Positions 8,588 through 16,760 of a stretch of 64,000 nucleotides of DNA are shown one piece after another. Position 1 is the first letter of the stretch. Each line of letters begins with the position of its first letter. The notes beneath the pieces are model-generated. The model did not search any database and was not told the origin of the DNA. It worked only from the letters and a program-made list of their open reading frames with translations. The DNA comes from Akkermansia muciniphila (GTDB taxonomy: Bacteria; Verrucomicrobiota; Verrucomicrobiia; Verrucomicrobiales; Akkermansiaceae): positions 17,269 through 81,268 of the forward strand of contig CAMDLP010000008.1 in the NCBI GenBank assembly GCA_945901795.1, given 5' to 3'. The position numbers and the translations under genes are program-made.

Positions 8588-8782
8588 ATGAAATCATTTT
8601 CGATCCTGCTTGTGACCGTTTCCCTGTTTGCCGTTTCCTGCGAGCGCCATGAATTCGAAGGCCCACAAGGCACCAAGCAGCTCAATGAAAATCACGCCGC
8701 CGCCGCGCATGACGAACACCCGGCAAGCCACGCGGAAACCGAAGAAGGTGATGTCAAAGACGGGCGGGTATTGAAACATTGA
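8588..8782 (+). CDS. Small predicted lipoprotein
   Basis: 64 residues. MKSFSILLVTVSLFAVSC is a compact type II signal peptide with the lipobox FAVSC, predicting a lipidated Cys18. The mature part is short, charged and His/Glu-rich and has no family I recognise. It starts 56 nt after lpxB on the same strand and may share its transcript. Confidence 0.65.
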   Translation: MKSFSILLVTVSLFAVSCERHEFEGPQGTKQLNENHAAAAHDEHPASHAETEEGDVKDGRVLKH

Positions 8783-8798
8783 GCACTCCGGCCGTTTT

Positions 8799-9428
8799 CT
8801 AGCGGCACCGGGTGTAGCTGAGGAAACACTCCCCGGTTGCGGGCCGCGGGTCGAAGCCGCTGATTTCAAAAGCCACCGATTTCGGCAAAAACTCCATGGG
8901 AATCCCGGTCGCCGTGCTGGCCACGAAGCCGCCGAACAGCGTGTGTCCGGCGAGCGTGAGATGGAATTCATCGATCGCGTCCAGCTCCGCCAGCGCCCGC
9001 ACCAGCTTGCCGCCACCCTCGCAGTGGAGGTGGCGGACATGGTGTTCGGTCGCCAGCGTTTCGAGAAACCCGGCCAGCGTTTGGCGGTGGACCGTGACTT
9101 TTAAATCCACATCACCCGCGAAATCGGCGGTGACGAGTAGATGGATCTCGCCGCCGGGCTTGCTGAAAATCGGGTGCGCCGGATCGAGCTTGCCCGACCG
9201 CGAGACGATGCAGCGCAGCGGTTGCTCCGCTTTTCCGGGCACCGTGAGCGTCATCCGGTCGGCGTCCAGCGTGCCGCGCCCGACTAGGATCGCGTCGGCA
9301 TTTCCCCGCAATTCCAGCAACCGGGCGTGGTCGTCGCGCGAGGTCCAGCCGGACGGCCGGGGCGGCGATGACGAGATTTTTCCGTCCGCCGAGATGGCTA
9401 GATTCGTGGAGATGCGGGGGCGCGGCAT
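8799..9428 (-). CDS. RibD C-terminal-type reductase
   Basis: 209 residues from the chosen start MPRPRISTNLAISADGKI (an upstream ATG at 9461 adds 11 residues). This is the RibD_C/dihydrofolate-reductase-like fold: N-x-A-x-S-x-DGKI, then NADAILVGRGTLDADRMTL, and HLHCEGGGKLVRALAELDAI with the glycine-rich NADPH-binding turn. The family includes the reductase step of riboflavin synthesis (5-amino-6-ribosylaminouracil phosphate reductase). No deaminase domain is fused and no other rib gene is nearby, so the exact substrate is open. It converges on the small lipoprotein gene. Confidence 0.8.
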   Translation of the reverse strand: MPRPRISTNLAISADGKISSSPPRPSGWTSRDDHARLLELRGNADAILVGRGTLDADRMTLTVPGKAEQPLRCIVSRSGKLDPAHPIFSKPGGEIHLLVTADFAGDVDLKVTVHRQTLAGFLETLATEHHVRHLHCEGGGKLVRALAELDAIDEFHLTLAGHTLFGGFVASTATGIPMEFLPKSVAFEISGFDPRPATGECFLSYTRCR

Positions 9429-9580
9429 GCCCGGAGCGTGGCCGCTGCCGGTCGTTTGCACAAACTCCGTTCTTCATTCCTTCGCGCAGCCAAGGAAGGG
9501 CGATATCCGATCGCCCGGCCCATGCTTCGGGGTCAGTCCCGGCTAACAAGCATTCGGATCATTCCTTGATCTGGATCTAA

Positions 9581-9679
9581 TCACCGGCCACCTAGTTTTG
9601 GATGGCGGAGCGGATTTGCTCCAAATAGAGCTCGGCGCAGGGCCACGGGCAGATTCTCATCGAGCAGGATCGTCTTCAC
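9581..9679 (-). pseudogene. DUF5615-like PIN toxin remnant
   Basis: Minus-strand GTG frame encoding VKTILLDENLPVALRRAL, then a stop after 32 codons. LLDENLP followed by an L-x-x-x-L helix is the N terminus of DUF5615/Mut7-C PIN-like toxins, which normally run about 110 residues. It overlaps the end of the upstream fragment at 9657, the spacing of a toxin-antitoxin pair, but the toxin is truncated. Confidence 0.45.
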
Positions 9680-9842
9680 GGGCGAGCTTCAGGAATTCCA
9701 CGGCATCGACCACGTCCCTTCCGGGGACCGGAATCCAACCGGGCAACCGATGCAAGGTCAGTCCACCCAAGTCGAGACAGGCTTTTTCGAGGATAGCTAT
9801 TACTTCGGGGTTGCATCCGGGTGGGCGTTGAAAAACGATGGG
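9657..9842 (-). pseudogene. Unidentified C-terminal gene fragment
   Basis: An open minus-strand frame without a clear start reads VIAILEKACLDLGGLTLHRL, then PGWIPVPGRDVVDAVEFLKL and a stop. Codon use looks coding and it overlaps the toxin-like fragment, so it could be its antitoxin partner or the tail of another lost gene. I do not recognise a family. The rhaB start at 9860 limits how far upstream it can go. Confidence 0.35.
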
Positions 9843-9859
9843 CTCTACCCCAATTGGAA

Positions 9860-11344
9860 ATGACGTCCGGAAGAGTATTCATCGCCGTGGATTTAGGTGC
9901 AGGCAGCGGTCGCGTGATCGCCGCGAGAACGGACTTCTCCAAGCTGGAGCTTGAGGAGATCCACCGCTTCGACAATCCGGGGACGGATCTGCCGGGCGGA
10001 TCGTTCTGGAACATCGTCGGGCTTTACCGTGAGATTCTCGAAGGCCTGCGCCGCGCGGTGGAGCGGCATGGCGAGAATATCGTCTCCATCGGGATCGATA
10101 CCTGGGGCTGCGATTTCGGGCTGGTCGATGCAAACGGCGAGCTGTTGGGAATGCCGCACCAATACCGCGACCCGCGCTTCGAGGGGATGGCGGAGGCGAT
10201 GCACGCGATCCTGCCCGAGGCGGAAATTTACGCGCAGACCGGGCTCAAGACGAATTTCTATAACAGCTCGCTGCACCTGCTGGCCGAAGCGCGCAAGAAG
10301 AGTCCTGCTTTGTTGAACGCGGAGCGCCTGCTTTTCGTGCCGGACTTGCTGGCGTATTGGCTGACCGGCAGGCAGGCGGTCGAGCGGACGATCGCCTCGA
10401 CCTCGCAACTGATCGATCCGCGCACCGGCGACTGGGCCTGGGGCGTGATCGACGCGCTGGGCTTGCCGCGAAAAATCTTCGGGGAAGTGGTCGCGCCGGG
10501 CACCGTGCTTGGGCCGATCCGTGAGGAAGTGGCGGCGTTCATCGGTCGGGCCGGGATTCCGGTGGTGGCCACGGCTTGTCACGACACGGCTTCGGCGGTG
10601 GCTGGCATTCCCATGATCGGCAGCGGAAATCTTTGGCTGTCATCGGGCACGTGGTCGATCATGGGCGTCGAGGCACCCGAGGCCATCACCACGCCGGAGG
10701 CATTCGAGCTGGGATTCTGCAACGAGCTGGGAGTGGATAACAGCGTCCGGTTTTTGAAAAACATCAGCGGCCTGTGGCTCATCCAAGAGTGCAAACGCCA
10801 GTGGGAACTCGACGGCGAAAAATTCGGCTACGCGGAAATGGCGGCGATGGCGAACGACGCCGAGCCGTTCACCGCCTTCATCGATCCGGACGACGCGAGC
10901 TTCGCTAGCCCCGGGGAAATGCCTGCCAAGATCCGCGCTTACTGCGAGAAAACCGGCCAGCCCGTTCCTCTCAATCACGGCCAGGTCCTGCGGGTGGCCA
11001 GCGAATCGCTCGCGCTCAAATACCGCGTCGTGTATGACCGGGTCCGCAAACTAACGGGTCGTGATTTCACGCGCCTGCACGCGGGCGGCGGAGGCATCCA
11101 GAACGAGCTTCTCAGCCAGGCGACCGCCAACGCGCTCGGGATCGAGGTGATTGCCGGTCCGGTGGAGGCCACGTCTTGCGGCAACGTGATCACGCAGATG
11201 GTGGGCACCGGTCATCTGCCTGATATCAAGACAGGACGGGATTTGATCCGGCGCTCGTTCGAGTTCCGGCTGTTCGCGCCCGGTGATTCCGCGGCGTGGG
11301 AAGCGGCGTTCCTGCGCTTCAAGACGGTTCTGGGTATGGAATGA
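9860..11344 (+). CDS. rhaB: L-rhamnulokinase
   Basis: 494 residues of the FGGY kinase family. N-terminal FIAVDLGAGSGRVIAARTDF, IDTWGCDFGLVD, and the central ACHDTASAVAGIPMIGSGNL with WLSSGTWSIMGVE match rhamnulokinases; the C-terminal HAGGGGIQNELLSQATANAL is the ATP-binding/dimer region. RhaB phosphorylates L-rhamnulose at O1 after RhaA isomerisation. No rhaA, rhaD or regulator is adjacent, so the pathway is dispersed or incomplete here. Rhamnose use fits polysaccharide-degrading Verrucomicrobia. Start ATG 9860 gives the usual short lead before the phosphate-1 motif. Confidence 0.9.
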   Translation: MTSGRVFIAVDLGAGSGRVIAARTDFSKLELEEIHRFDNPGTDLPGGSFWNIVGLYREILEGLRRAVERHGENIVSIGIDTWGCDFGLVDANGELLGMPHQYRDPRFEGMAEAMHAILPEAEIYAQTGLKTNFYNSSLHLLAEARKKSPALLNAERLLFVPDLLAYWLTGRQAVERTIASTSQLIDPRTGDWAWGVIDALGLPRKIFGEVVAPGTVLGPIREEVAAFIGRAGIPVVATACHDTASAVAGIPMIGSGNLWLSSGTWSIMGVEAPEAITTPEAFELGFCNELGVDNSVRFLKNISGLWLIQECKRQWELDGEKFGYAEMAAMANDAEPFTAFIDPDDASFASPGEMPAKIRAYCEKTGQPVPLNHGQVLRVASESLALKYRVVYDRVRKLTGRDFTRLHAGGGGIQNELLSQATANALGIEVIAGPVEATSCGNVITQMVGTGHLPDIKTGRDLIRRSFEFRLFAPGDSAAWEAAFLRFKTVLGME

Positions 11345-12214
11345 TCCGAGTCCAGCCGCGCTGGGTGTGGTTTCCGATGTCGCCGTCTTTTGATCCGGGT
11401 TTTCCCCAAGAGAATCACACGAGGCGCGCAGCGGGCGATGGCGAATCAATTTCGCGGGCGAAAAAGTACTGCCAGGGAATCCGCGGCAAGTCCGGACAAA
11501 CTACCGTTGCTCCGATCAAGGCCTGGCGGGGTTCGCTTGCCGAACCTCCACGGCCCCTGACAGCCCGGAGAGACAAAACCAGCCCGGCACGCCGCGCAAT
11601 GCATTTGTTGAAAGCTTCAGCGCTCTTTCACCCCCTCGACGTGGGAGCCGTAGCGATGGAAACCCCTTGGACTGCGCGCAGCCTGCTGCCGCTTTGGCCA
11701 AGACAGCCTGCTGTCCAGGCCGGGGTGCTGGGGAGATGAGAAAGAAAATGCCGGATGCTCTGTGGTGCTGGGGTTGTCGGGATCGCAGCAGGCTGCGTAT
11801 CCCAAAGCGGCAGCAGGCTGCGCGCAGTCCAAGGGGCTTGCCTCAAAGACACCTGGATGGTGACAAAGTTTCTTATTTTCCACACCCGACTACCCCGGGT
11901 TTTGGTGCTGAATAGCAAGAATGTGCCAAGATTTGCACACGGGTATCCATTTCCTCGGCCACGGCGGGATCGGGCTGGTGAGTTTCGCGATGATCCTGCT
12001 GCCCTTGTGGGCCGCGATTTCGAGCCGGGCGCGGCCCGCGTTTCCGGCCGCTTCCGGAATGCAGGCGGGGCGGACGGAATGGACCGATGTTTCCGCATGG
12101 TATTGGGCGGCGCTGTGGCATCCGCTCAACGGGCCGTGGCAGGCGGAAACGGTGATCGGGGAATGAGAAGATTTTGTGCTTAGCCGCAGGCGGCGCATGC
12201 GCTACATCCGGGGC
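11345..12214. other. Long intergenic region with inverted-repeat element
   Basis: About 870 nt after rhaB with no convincing gene. It contains a perfect 35-bp inverted repeat (listed separately). One open plus-strand frame at 11921-12166 (81 residues, hydrophobic centre IGLVSFAMILLPLWAAISS) has no recognisable family or ribosome-binding site; it could be a remnant of a membrane protein. The stretch 11420-11640 shows nothing I can name. Confidence 0.45.
11663..11836. repeat. 35-bp perfect inverted repeat with 104-nt centre
   Basis: The arm 11663-11697 is the exact reverse complement of 11802-11836. Inside the centre, weaker copies of the arm core occur (CAGCCTGCTGT near 11705, CAGCAGGCTGCGTATCCC near 11786). 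No transposase lies within or beside it. The design is that of a MITE- or REP-pair-like non-autonomous repeat; a second element of the same design is at 37335-37477. Confidence 0.8.
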
Positions 12215-12535
12215 ATGGATGAACTGACACGTGATCACGGACCGCAGCCGCTCGACGGCCTGATGGACCGCTGGAATTTGACCAATCATGAATTGGTGGA
12301 AGTTTCCGAGGAACAACTGAACCACAAGCAGGTGCAGAAGGCGCGCAAGGGCCGCCAGCTCACGCTGCACCTGATGCAGAAGCTGATGCGGGCCGTCAAC
12401 GAGGCGATTCTGGCGAAGCTGCCGAAGGAGCAGCGGCCGAACTTCGTGCCGTATTTGCACAAGTATTTGTTCAATTACGCCAAGGGCCATGACGCCGCCT
12501 GGGTGGATCCGAACGAGGAATTGATGGCGAAGTGA
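12215..12535 (+). CDS. Small HTH-like conserved protein
   Basis: 106 residues, unknown function. The central part, WNLTNHELVEVSEEQLNHKQ followed by VQKARKGRQLTLHLMQKLMR, has the helical spacing of a helix-turn-helix module in which an Arg/Lys-rich recognition-like helix is followed by a TL-cap. Similar short proteins occur in Verrucomicrobia in my recollection, but none with a firm function. ATG at 12215 is preferred over 12197. Its TGA overlaps the GTG of the next gene (GTGA at 12532-12535), so it is probably translated with the FAD oxidoreductase/MnmM pair. Confidence 0.65.
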   Translation: MDELTRDHGPQPLDGLMDRWNLTNHELVEVSEEQLNHKQVQKARKGRQLTLHLMQKLMRAVNEAILAKLPKEQRPNFVPYLHKYLFNYAKGHDAAWVDPNEELMAK

Positions 12536-13539
12536 GCGCGCCGCCATGGACCATCGCCGGACAAGGACTCGCGGGGACTTGTCTCGCGTGGGCGCTGCGG
12601 CGGCGTGGGGCGGAATTTATGTTAGTGGATCGTGGCGCGGGCGGCAGCTCGCGGGTCGCGGCGGGGATGGTGAATCCGATCACCGGGAAAAATTTCGAAC
12701 CCAGCTGGCGGATCGCGGAGTTTTTGCCGGAGGCGCTGGAGTTTTATGCGGCCGTGGAGAAACAGATCGGGCGGCAGGTCTGGTATCCGTTTCCGGTGTT
12801 GCGGCTGGCTGGATCGGACAAGGAATGGCGGAAGATTGTCTCGAAGTTGGATTCGCCGGACGTCGTGCCGTGGATCGCGGGGGAGGTCCCCGCGCCGGAC
12901 GGGTGGGTCGGCGCGGTGGAGGTGGGTGGCGGCGGACGGTTGGACACGCGGACTTTCATGGATGGCTCGCGGGAGTTTTTTGAAGAGCTCGGTTGTTACC
13001 GCAGCGGTGAGGTTTCTCTAGCGGAAGATAGCCGGAACGTGATCTGGTGTGAGGGCGCGGCGGGCTTGATGGCGGGGCGCTACGGTCCGCACCGCTGCGC
13101 GAAGGGCGAGATTCTAACTTTGCGAGCCGCGGGTTGGGATGAGACCCGCATCCGGATCGGCGCGGGCGGCTGGCTGGTGCCGCAGGGCGGGGGAGTTTTC
13201 AAGGCGGGCTCGACATACGAATGGGACGAGCTCGATGAACTGCCGACCGAAAAAGGAAGGGCGCGGGTGGAGGAAATCGCCAGCCGTCTGGGTGGTGGGG
13301 TTTTCGAAGTGATCGCCCACGAGGCCGGAGTGCGGCCGATTTTGCGGCGCAGCGAGCCGTTGATCGGACCGCTCGACGGCGGCGGCTGGATGTTCAACGC
13401 GCTCGGCTCGAAAGGCTCGCTCTACGCGCCGGGTATGGCGGGGCGGCTCGCTCGCTGGCTGCTAGACGGCGTCGAGCCTGAGCTGGAAGTGGACTTCCGG
13501 GTGTTTCGCGCACAAACTCTGCGAGATGAATCCCGTTGA
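12532..13539 (+). CDS. FAD-dependent oxidoreductase (MnmC/MnmL-like)
   Basis: 335 residues of the D-amino-acid-oxidase (DAO) superfamily. The Rossmann start WTIAGQGLAGTCLAWALRRR has GxGxxG, followed by the acidic strand end (FMLVDRG) and SSRVAAGMVNPITGKNFEPS. The C-terminal HEAGVRPILRRSEPLIGPL with FNALGSKGSLYAPGMAGRL is the second FAD-contact motif. The closest named relatives I can suggest are the FAD domain of MnmC and MnmL, which oxidatively remove the carboxymethyl group of cmnm5U34 in tRNA. Its frame overlaps mnmM by 14 nt, strongly supporting that reading. GTG start overlaps the previous stop. Another DAO oxidase is the alternative. Confidence 0.75.
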   Translation: MSAPPWTIAGQGLAGTCLAWALRRRGAEFMLVDRGAGGSSRVAAGMVNPITGKNFEPSWRIAEFLPEALEFYAAVEKQIGRQVWYPFPVLRLAGSDKEWRKIVSKLDSPDVVPWIAGEVPAPDGWVGAVEVGGGGRLDTRTFMDGSREFFEELGCYRSGEVSLAEDSRNVIWCEGAAGLMAGRYGPHRCAKGEILTLRAAGWDETRIRIGAGGWLVPQGGGVFKAGSTYEWDELDELPTEKGRARVEEIASRLGGGVFEVIAHEAGVRPILRRSEPLIGPLDGGGWMFNALGSKGSLYAPGMAGRLARWLLDGVEPELEVDFRVFRAQTLRDESR

Positions 13540-14101
13540 CCCGCTGTCCCCCCCCCGCCCGACGGCTTTGGCGCAGGAAATCCTGAGACCTTTGATCCGG
13601 CCGGGGGATCTGGTGATCGACGCGACGGCGGGCAACGGCTACGACACGGTTTTTCTAGCGGAATGCGTCGGGCCGACGGGAAAGGTGCTCGCCTTCGACG
13701 TGCAGGAAGCGGCGCTGGCGTCTGCTAGGGCAAGGGTGGGCGAGACGCGGTGCGTGGAGTTTTTCCATGAGTCGCATGGAAAAATGGCGGATCACGCCGC
13801 GGGGGAGTCGGTGGCGGTGGTCATGTTCAACCTCGGCTACCTGCCGGGAGACGACCACCAGCTGACGACTCAATCCGCCGAGACGCTGGTGGCCTTGGAG
13901 GCGGCGGTCCGCTTGATCAAACTCGGCGGCGCGCTGTCGGTGATCTGTTATCCCGGCCACCCGGCGGGGGCCGCCGAGGCGGAGGCGGTGGAACGCTGGC
14001 TGACCGCCCAAGCCGCCGATGGCTGGCGGATCGCGAGGTATGGCGCCGTGGGGACGCGCCGGCCCGCGCCGTTTTTGCTGTTGGCGGGGAAGGGTTCTTG
14101 A
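13526..14101 (+). CDS. mnmM: tRNA wobble-uridine methyltransferase MnmM-like
   Basis: 191 residues of the rRNA_methylase/YtqB family. SAM motif I is VIDATAGNGYDTVFLAECVG; the family signature MFNLGYLPGDDHQLTTQSAE and the later VICYPGHPAGAAEAEAVERW are clear. B. subtilis YtqB (MnmM) methylates nm5s2U34 to mnm5s2U34 in tRNA. Here it overlaps an MnmL/MnmC-type FAD oxidoreductase by 14 nt, so the two probably act in succession on the same base. A C9 tract (13548-13556) lies in codons 8-10 and is in frame in this sequence; slippage there would inactivate the gene. Confidence 0.82.
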   Translation: MNPVDPLSPPRPTALAQEILRPLIRPGDLVIDATAGNGYDTVFLAECVGPTGKVLAFDVQEAALASARARVGETRCVEFFHESHGKMADHAAGESVAVVMFNLGYLPGDDHQLTTQSAETLVALEAAVRLIKLGGALSVICYPGHPAGAAEAEAVERWLTAQAADGWRIARYGAVGTRRPAPFLLLAGKGS

Positions 14102-14413
14102 TTCACGGCCTTTCCAAGCCGCCGAGCACCACGTTGAACGTGCCGACAAAGCGGGGGCGGGTGAATGCGATTCCGCGCGGGTTGTGCTATTGGAAAATCC
14201 GCCGCAGGAGCGCCGCCAGCCCGGGCTTGTCCAGTTCGTGTTTCGCGATGGCGATCAGGGCGTCGTAGAGTTGCTCTTGGACTGCGATGCTTGGATTGCA
14301 ACGATAACCTTGCATGGCCCATGATCATGGCCGAAAACTACCCGCTGCCCGCATTTCTTTAAGTCTCGTTTGATGCGGATTGCGGATCGCGGATCGCGGA
14401 ATTAAGAGGGGCC
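14102..14413. other. Intergenic region with a possible 42-residue minus ORF
   Basis: Between mnmM and folP. On the minus strand 14187-14315 reads MQGYRCNPSIAVQEQLYDAL, then IAIAKHELDKPGLAALLRRI and a stop. The amphipathic helical tail looks coding, perhaps a small protein or the end of a lost gene, but I know no family. The last 80 nt hold the folP leader with AGAGGGG just before its ATG. Confidence 0.35.
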
Positions 14414-15283
14414 ATGCGATTGAAGCTGCCCGCGCGGGTGATCGAGTTCCCCCGGCGACCGCTGGTGATGGGGATCGTGAACGTGAACGACGACTCGTTT
14501 TCCGGCGACGGGACGCTGGATTTTGAGACGGCGGTCGCGCAGGCGCGGAGCCAGGTGGCGGCGGGCGCGGACGTGATCGACGTCGGCGCAGAAAGCGCGC
14601 GGACGAACCGGTCGGCGGTGCCGGTGGCGGAGGAGCTGCGGCGGTTCCAGGGATTTTTGGAGTGCTGGGAGGACGTTTGGCAGGGCGTGGAGCCACGCGA
14701 TGCGGAGCAAATCTGGCCGCCGGTTTTGTCCGTGAACACGTGGCGGCCGGAGGCGGTTGAGGGCGTTTTGCAGGTGGGAAATGTCGAGCTGGTCAATGAC
14801 ATGGGTGGGCTGCCGGATGACCGGAACGCGCGCCTCTGTGCGGCTCACGGGGCGGCGTTGCTCATCATGCACAGCGTGGGCGAGCCGAAGATCCCGCATT
14901 TTCAACAGCAATGGAGCGACGTGATGGGCGCAATGGAGCGGTTTTTTGAGGAGAAACTCGCGCGGGCGGAAGCCGCCGGACTCTCGCTGGAAGCCGTCAT
15001 CCTCGACCCCGGCATCGATTTCGCGAAGCAGCGGGAGGACAATCTCACGGTGTTCCGCGAGTTGGAGCGCTTGCACAAATTCGGGCGGCCGGTGCTGGTC
15101 CCGGTCTCGCGGAAGACGGTCATCGGAGAAGTCCTCGGACTGCCAGATCCCACGAGCCGCGATGCCGGGACGATCGCTTGCATCAGCGCGGCGATGAATC
15201 GCGGGGCAAAGATTTTCCGGGTCCATCACGTCGAGGCGGCGTGGCAGGCGGTGAAAACGCTCGCGGCGATTGACGGCGTTTGA
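14414..15283 (+). CDS. folP: Dihydropteroate synthase family protein
   Basis: 289 residues. LVMGIVNVNDDSFSGDGTLD is the DHPS N-terminal motif; GADVIDVGAESARTN replaces the usual GGESTRPG; VELVNDMGGL, ILDPGIDFAKQREDNL, VSRKTVIGEVLG and KIFRVHHVEAA follow in family order. DHPS joins p-aminobenzoate to dihydropterin pyrophosphate in folate synthesis. The changed pABA-loop motif and short spacing make it a divergent member; a folP-like paralogue with another substrate cannot be excluded. AGAGGGG precedes the ATG. metF, another folate gene, is far away at 61750. Confidence 0.85.
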   Translation: MRLKLPARVIEFPRRPLVMGIVNVNDDSFSGDGTLDFETAVAQARSQVAAGADVIDVGAESARTNRSAVPVAEELRRFQGFLECWEDVWQGVEPRDAEQIWPPVLSVNTWRPEAVEGVLQVGNVELVNDMGGLPDDRNARLCAAHGAALLIMHSVGEPKIPHFQQQWSDVMGAMERFFEEKLARAEAAGLSLEAVILDPGIDFAKQREDNLTVFRELERLHKFGRPVLVPVSRKTVIGEVLGLPDPTSRDAGTIACISAAMNRGAKIFRVHHVEAAWQAVKTLAAIDGV

Positions 15284-15340
15284 AGCCAGCTTCGGCGATG
15301 CTTGGCCTGATTTTGCGGTGTGGCGTTTCCGCGTGGTCGA

Positions 15341-16630
15341 TCATTTCTCCAAGCGGATGGCCGTGGATCTGCCGTGGGCGTCGAGCCCCTCGATGCGGGC
15401 GAACTCCTCGACGACGGATAGGGATTTTCTGACAGAACTTTTGTCGAGCCGGACGATGCTGGTCCGGCGTTGGAACTGGTCCGCGCGGATGCCGGAGAAC
15501 GAACGGCCGGAGCCGCCGGTGGGCAGCGTGTGGCTGGGGCCGGCGAGGAAATCGCCGACCGCGACCGGCGAGTCGTTGCCCAGATAGATCGCGCCGGCGG
15601 TGCGGATTTGCGGCAGCCAGCGGGCCTCGTCCGCGGTGATCAGCGAAAGGTGCTCGGGGGCGAAGGCGTTGGAAATGGCGACGCCTTCCGCGAATGATTT
15701 CAAGTGCAGCAGGAAGGTGCCGCGCTTGAGGACCTCGCGGATGATTTTCGTGCGGGAAAGCGTCGGCAGCTGGCGCTCGATGGCTTTGACGACCTTGCCG
15801 AGCAGCGCTTTGGAATCGGTGGCGAAGCCGACCACGCTGTCGCCGCCGTGCTCGGCCTGGGCGAGGATGTCGGCGGCGATGAAATCCGGATTTCCGGTCT
15901 TGTCGGCGAGGATGAGGATTTCGCTAGGGCCGGGCAGCAGGTCGATGGAGACCGCGCCGACGAGCTGGCGTTTCGCCTCGACGACGAAGCTGTTACCGGG
16001 TCCGAAGATCCGCTCCACCGGTTTGATCGAGCGCGTTCCCAAAGCGAGCGCGGCGATGGCTTGCGCGCCGCCGACCTTGATCGCCTCGGTCACGCCGGCG
16101 GCTTTCAGCGCATAGAGCAGCGCGGGATTCACCGAGCCGTCCGGGCCGCAGGGGGTGGCGGCTAGAATCTCCGGCACGCCCGCCGCCTGCGCGAATCCGG
16201 CGGTCATCAACGCGGTGGAAACCAGCGGAGCCTTGCCGCCGGGAACGTAAACGCCCACCCGGTCAAACGGCGTGAAGCGCTCGCCGACCGTCGCGCCTTC
16301 CGCGTTTTTCGCCGACCAATCTTTCCGCAAACTCCGTTTCGCGAAGCTGTGGATGTTCGTTAGACTGCGGGCGACCGCGGTTTTCGTCTCAGCGGTGACG
16401 GCCTTTTCGGCGGCGGAAAACTCCGCTTCGCTGACGAAGAGCGTCTTCGCGGTGAGCGTCGCGCCGTCGAAGCGCTTGGTGAAAGTGAACAGGGCCTCGT
16501 CGCCCTTGAGCGCGACTTGCGCGATGATTTCCGTGACCAGATCGCGGGTGCCGGGCTCCGGCAATGCGCGGCGGTTGAGGCGGCGGACAAACGGCACGTA
16601 GCCGGAATCGAGGTAGCTGAGAATTTTCAT
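15341..16630 (-). CDS. hisD: Histidinol dehydrogenase
   Basis: 429 residues, full length. HisD oxidises L-histidinol twice to L-histidine with NAD and zinc. Signatures: FTPFDRVGVYVPGGKAPLVS, GGAQAIAALALGT, IFGPGNSFVVEAKRQL, the catalytic AEHGGDSVVGFATDS, and the zinc-site AGPSHTLPTGGSGRSFSG near the C terminus. No other his gene is in the window, so the pathway is not in one operon. It converges on folP. Confidence 0.97.
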   Translation of the reverse strand: MKILSYLDSGYVPFVRRLNRRALPEPGTRDLVTEIIAQVALKGDEALFTFTKRFDGATLTAKTLFVSEAEFSAAEKAVTAETKTAVARSLTNIHSFAKRSLRKDWSAKNAEGATVGERFTPFDRVGVYVPGGKAPLVSTALMTAGFAQAAGVPEILAATPCGPDGSVNPALLYALKAAGVTEAIKVGGAQAIAALALGTRSIKPVERIFGPGNSFVVEAKRQLVGAVSIDLLPGPSEILILADKTGNPDFIAADILAQAEHGGDSVVGFATDSKALLGKVVKAIERQLPTLSRTKIIREVLKRGTFLLHLKSFAEGVAISNAFAPEHLSLITADEARWLPQIRTAGAIYLGNDSPVAVGDFLAGPSHTLPTGGSGRSFSGIRADQFQRRTSIVRLDKSSVRKSLSVVEEFARIEGLDAHGRSTAIRLEK

Positions 16631-16716
16631 GCCGGGTGGAAGTGCCGGAACATGAGCGCCGGCGAGCGATTCGCCAAGCCTGATCCTGCGGGCGACGCAT
16701 CTAAAATACTAAGACG

Positions 16717-16745
16717 TTAGCCGCAAAAAGGCGCAAAAAGAGCGC
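16717..16745. repeat. Dispersed-type repeat TTAGCCGCAAAAAGGCGC
   Basis: The string TTAGCCGCAAAAAGGCGC followed by AAAAAGAGCGCAAG contains two CGCAAAAAG-type units. I recall closely similar strings scattered through Verrucomicrobia and Planctomycetes intergenic DNA; only one copy is in this window. It sits just beyond the truncated end of the hydrolase pseudogene. Confidence 0.4.
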
Positions 16746-16760
16746 AAGAACCCAATCTCA

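Noticed and set aside
11921..12166. Possible 81-residue membrane protein
   Set aside because: No family, no ribosome-binding site, position in a repeat-rich gap; mentioned only in the gap entry.
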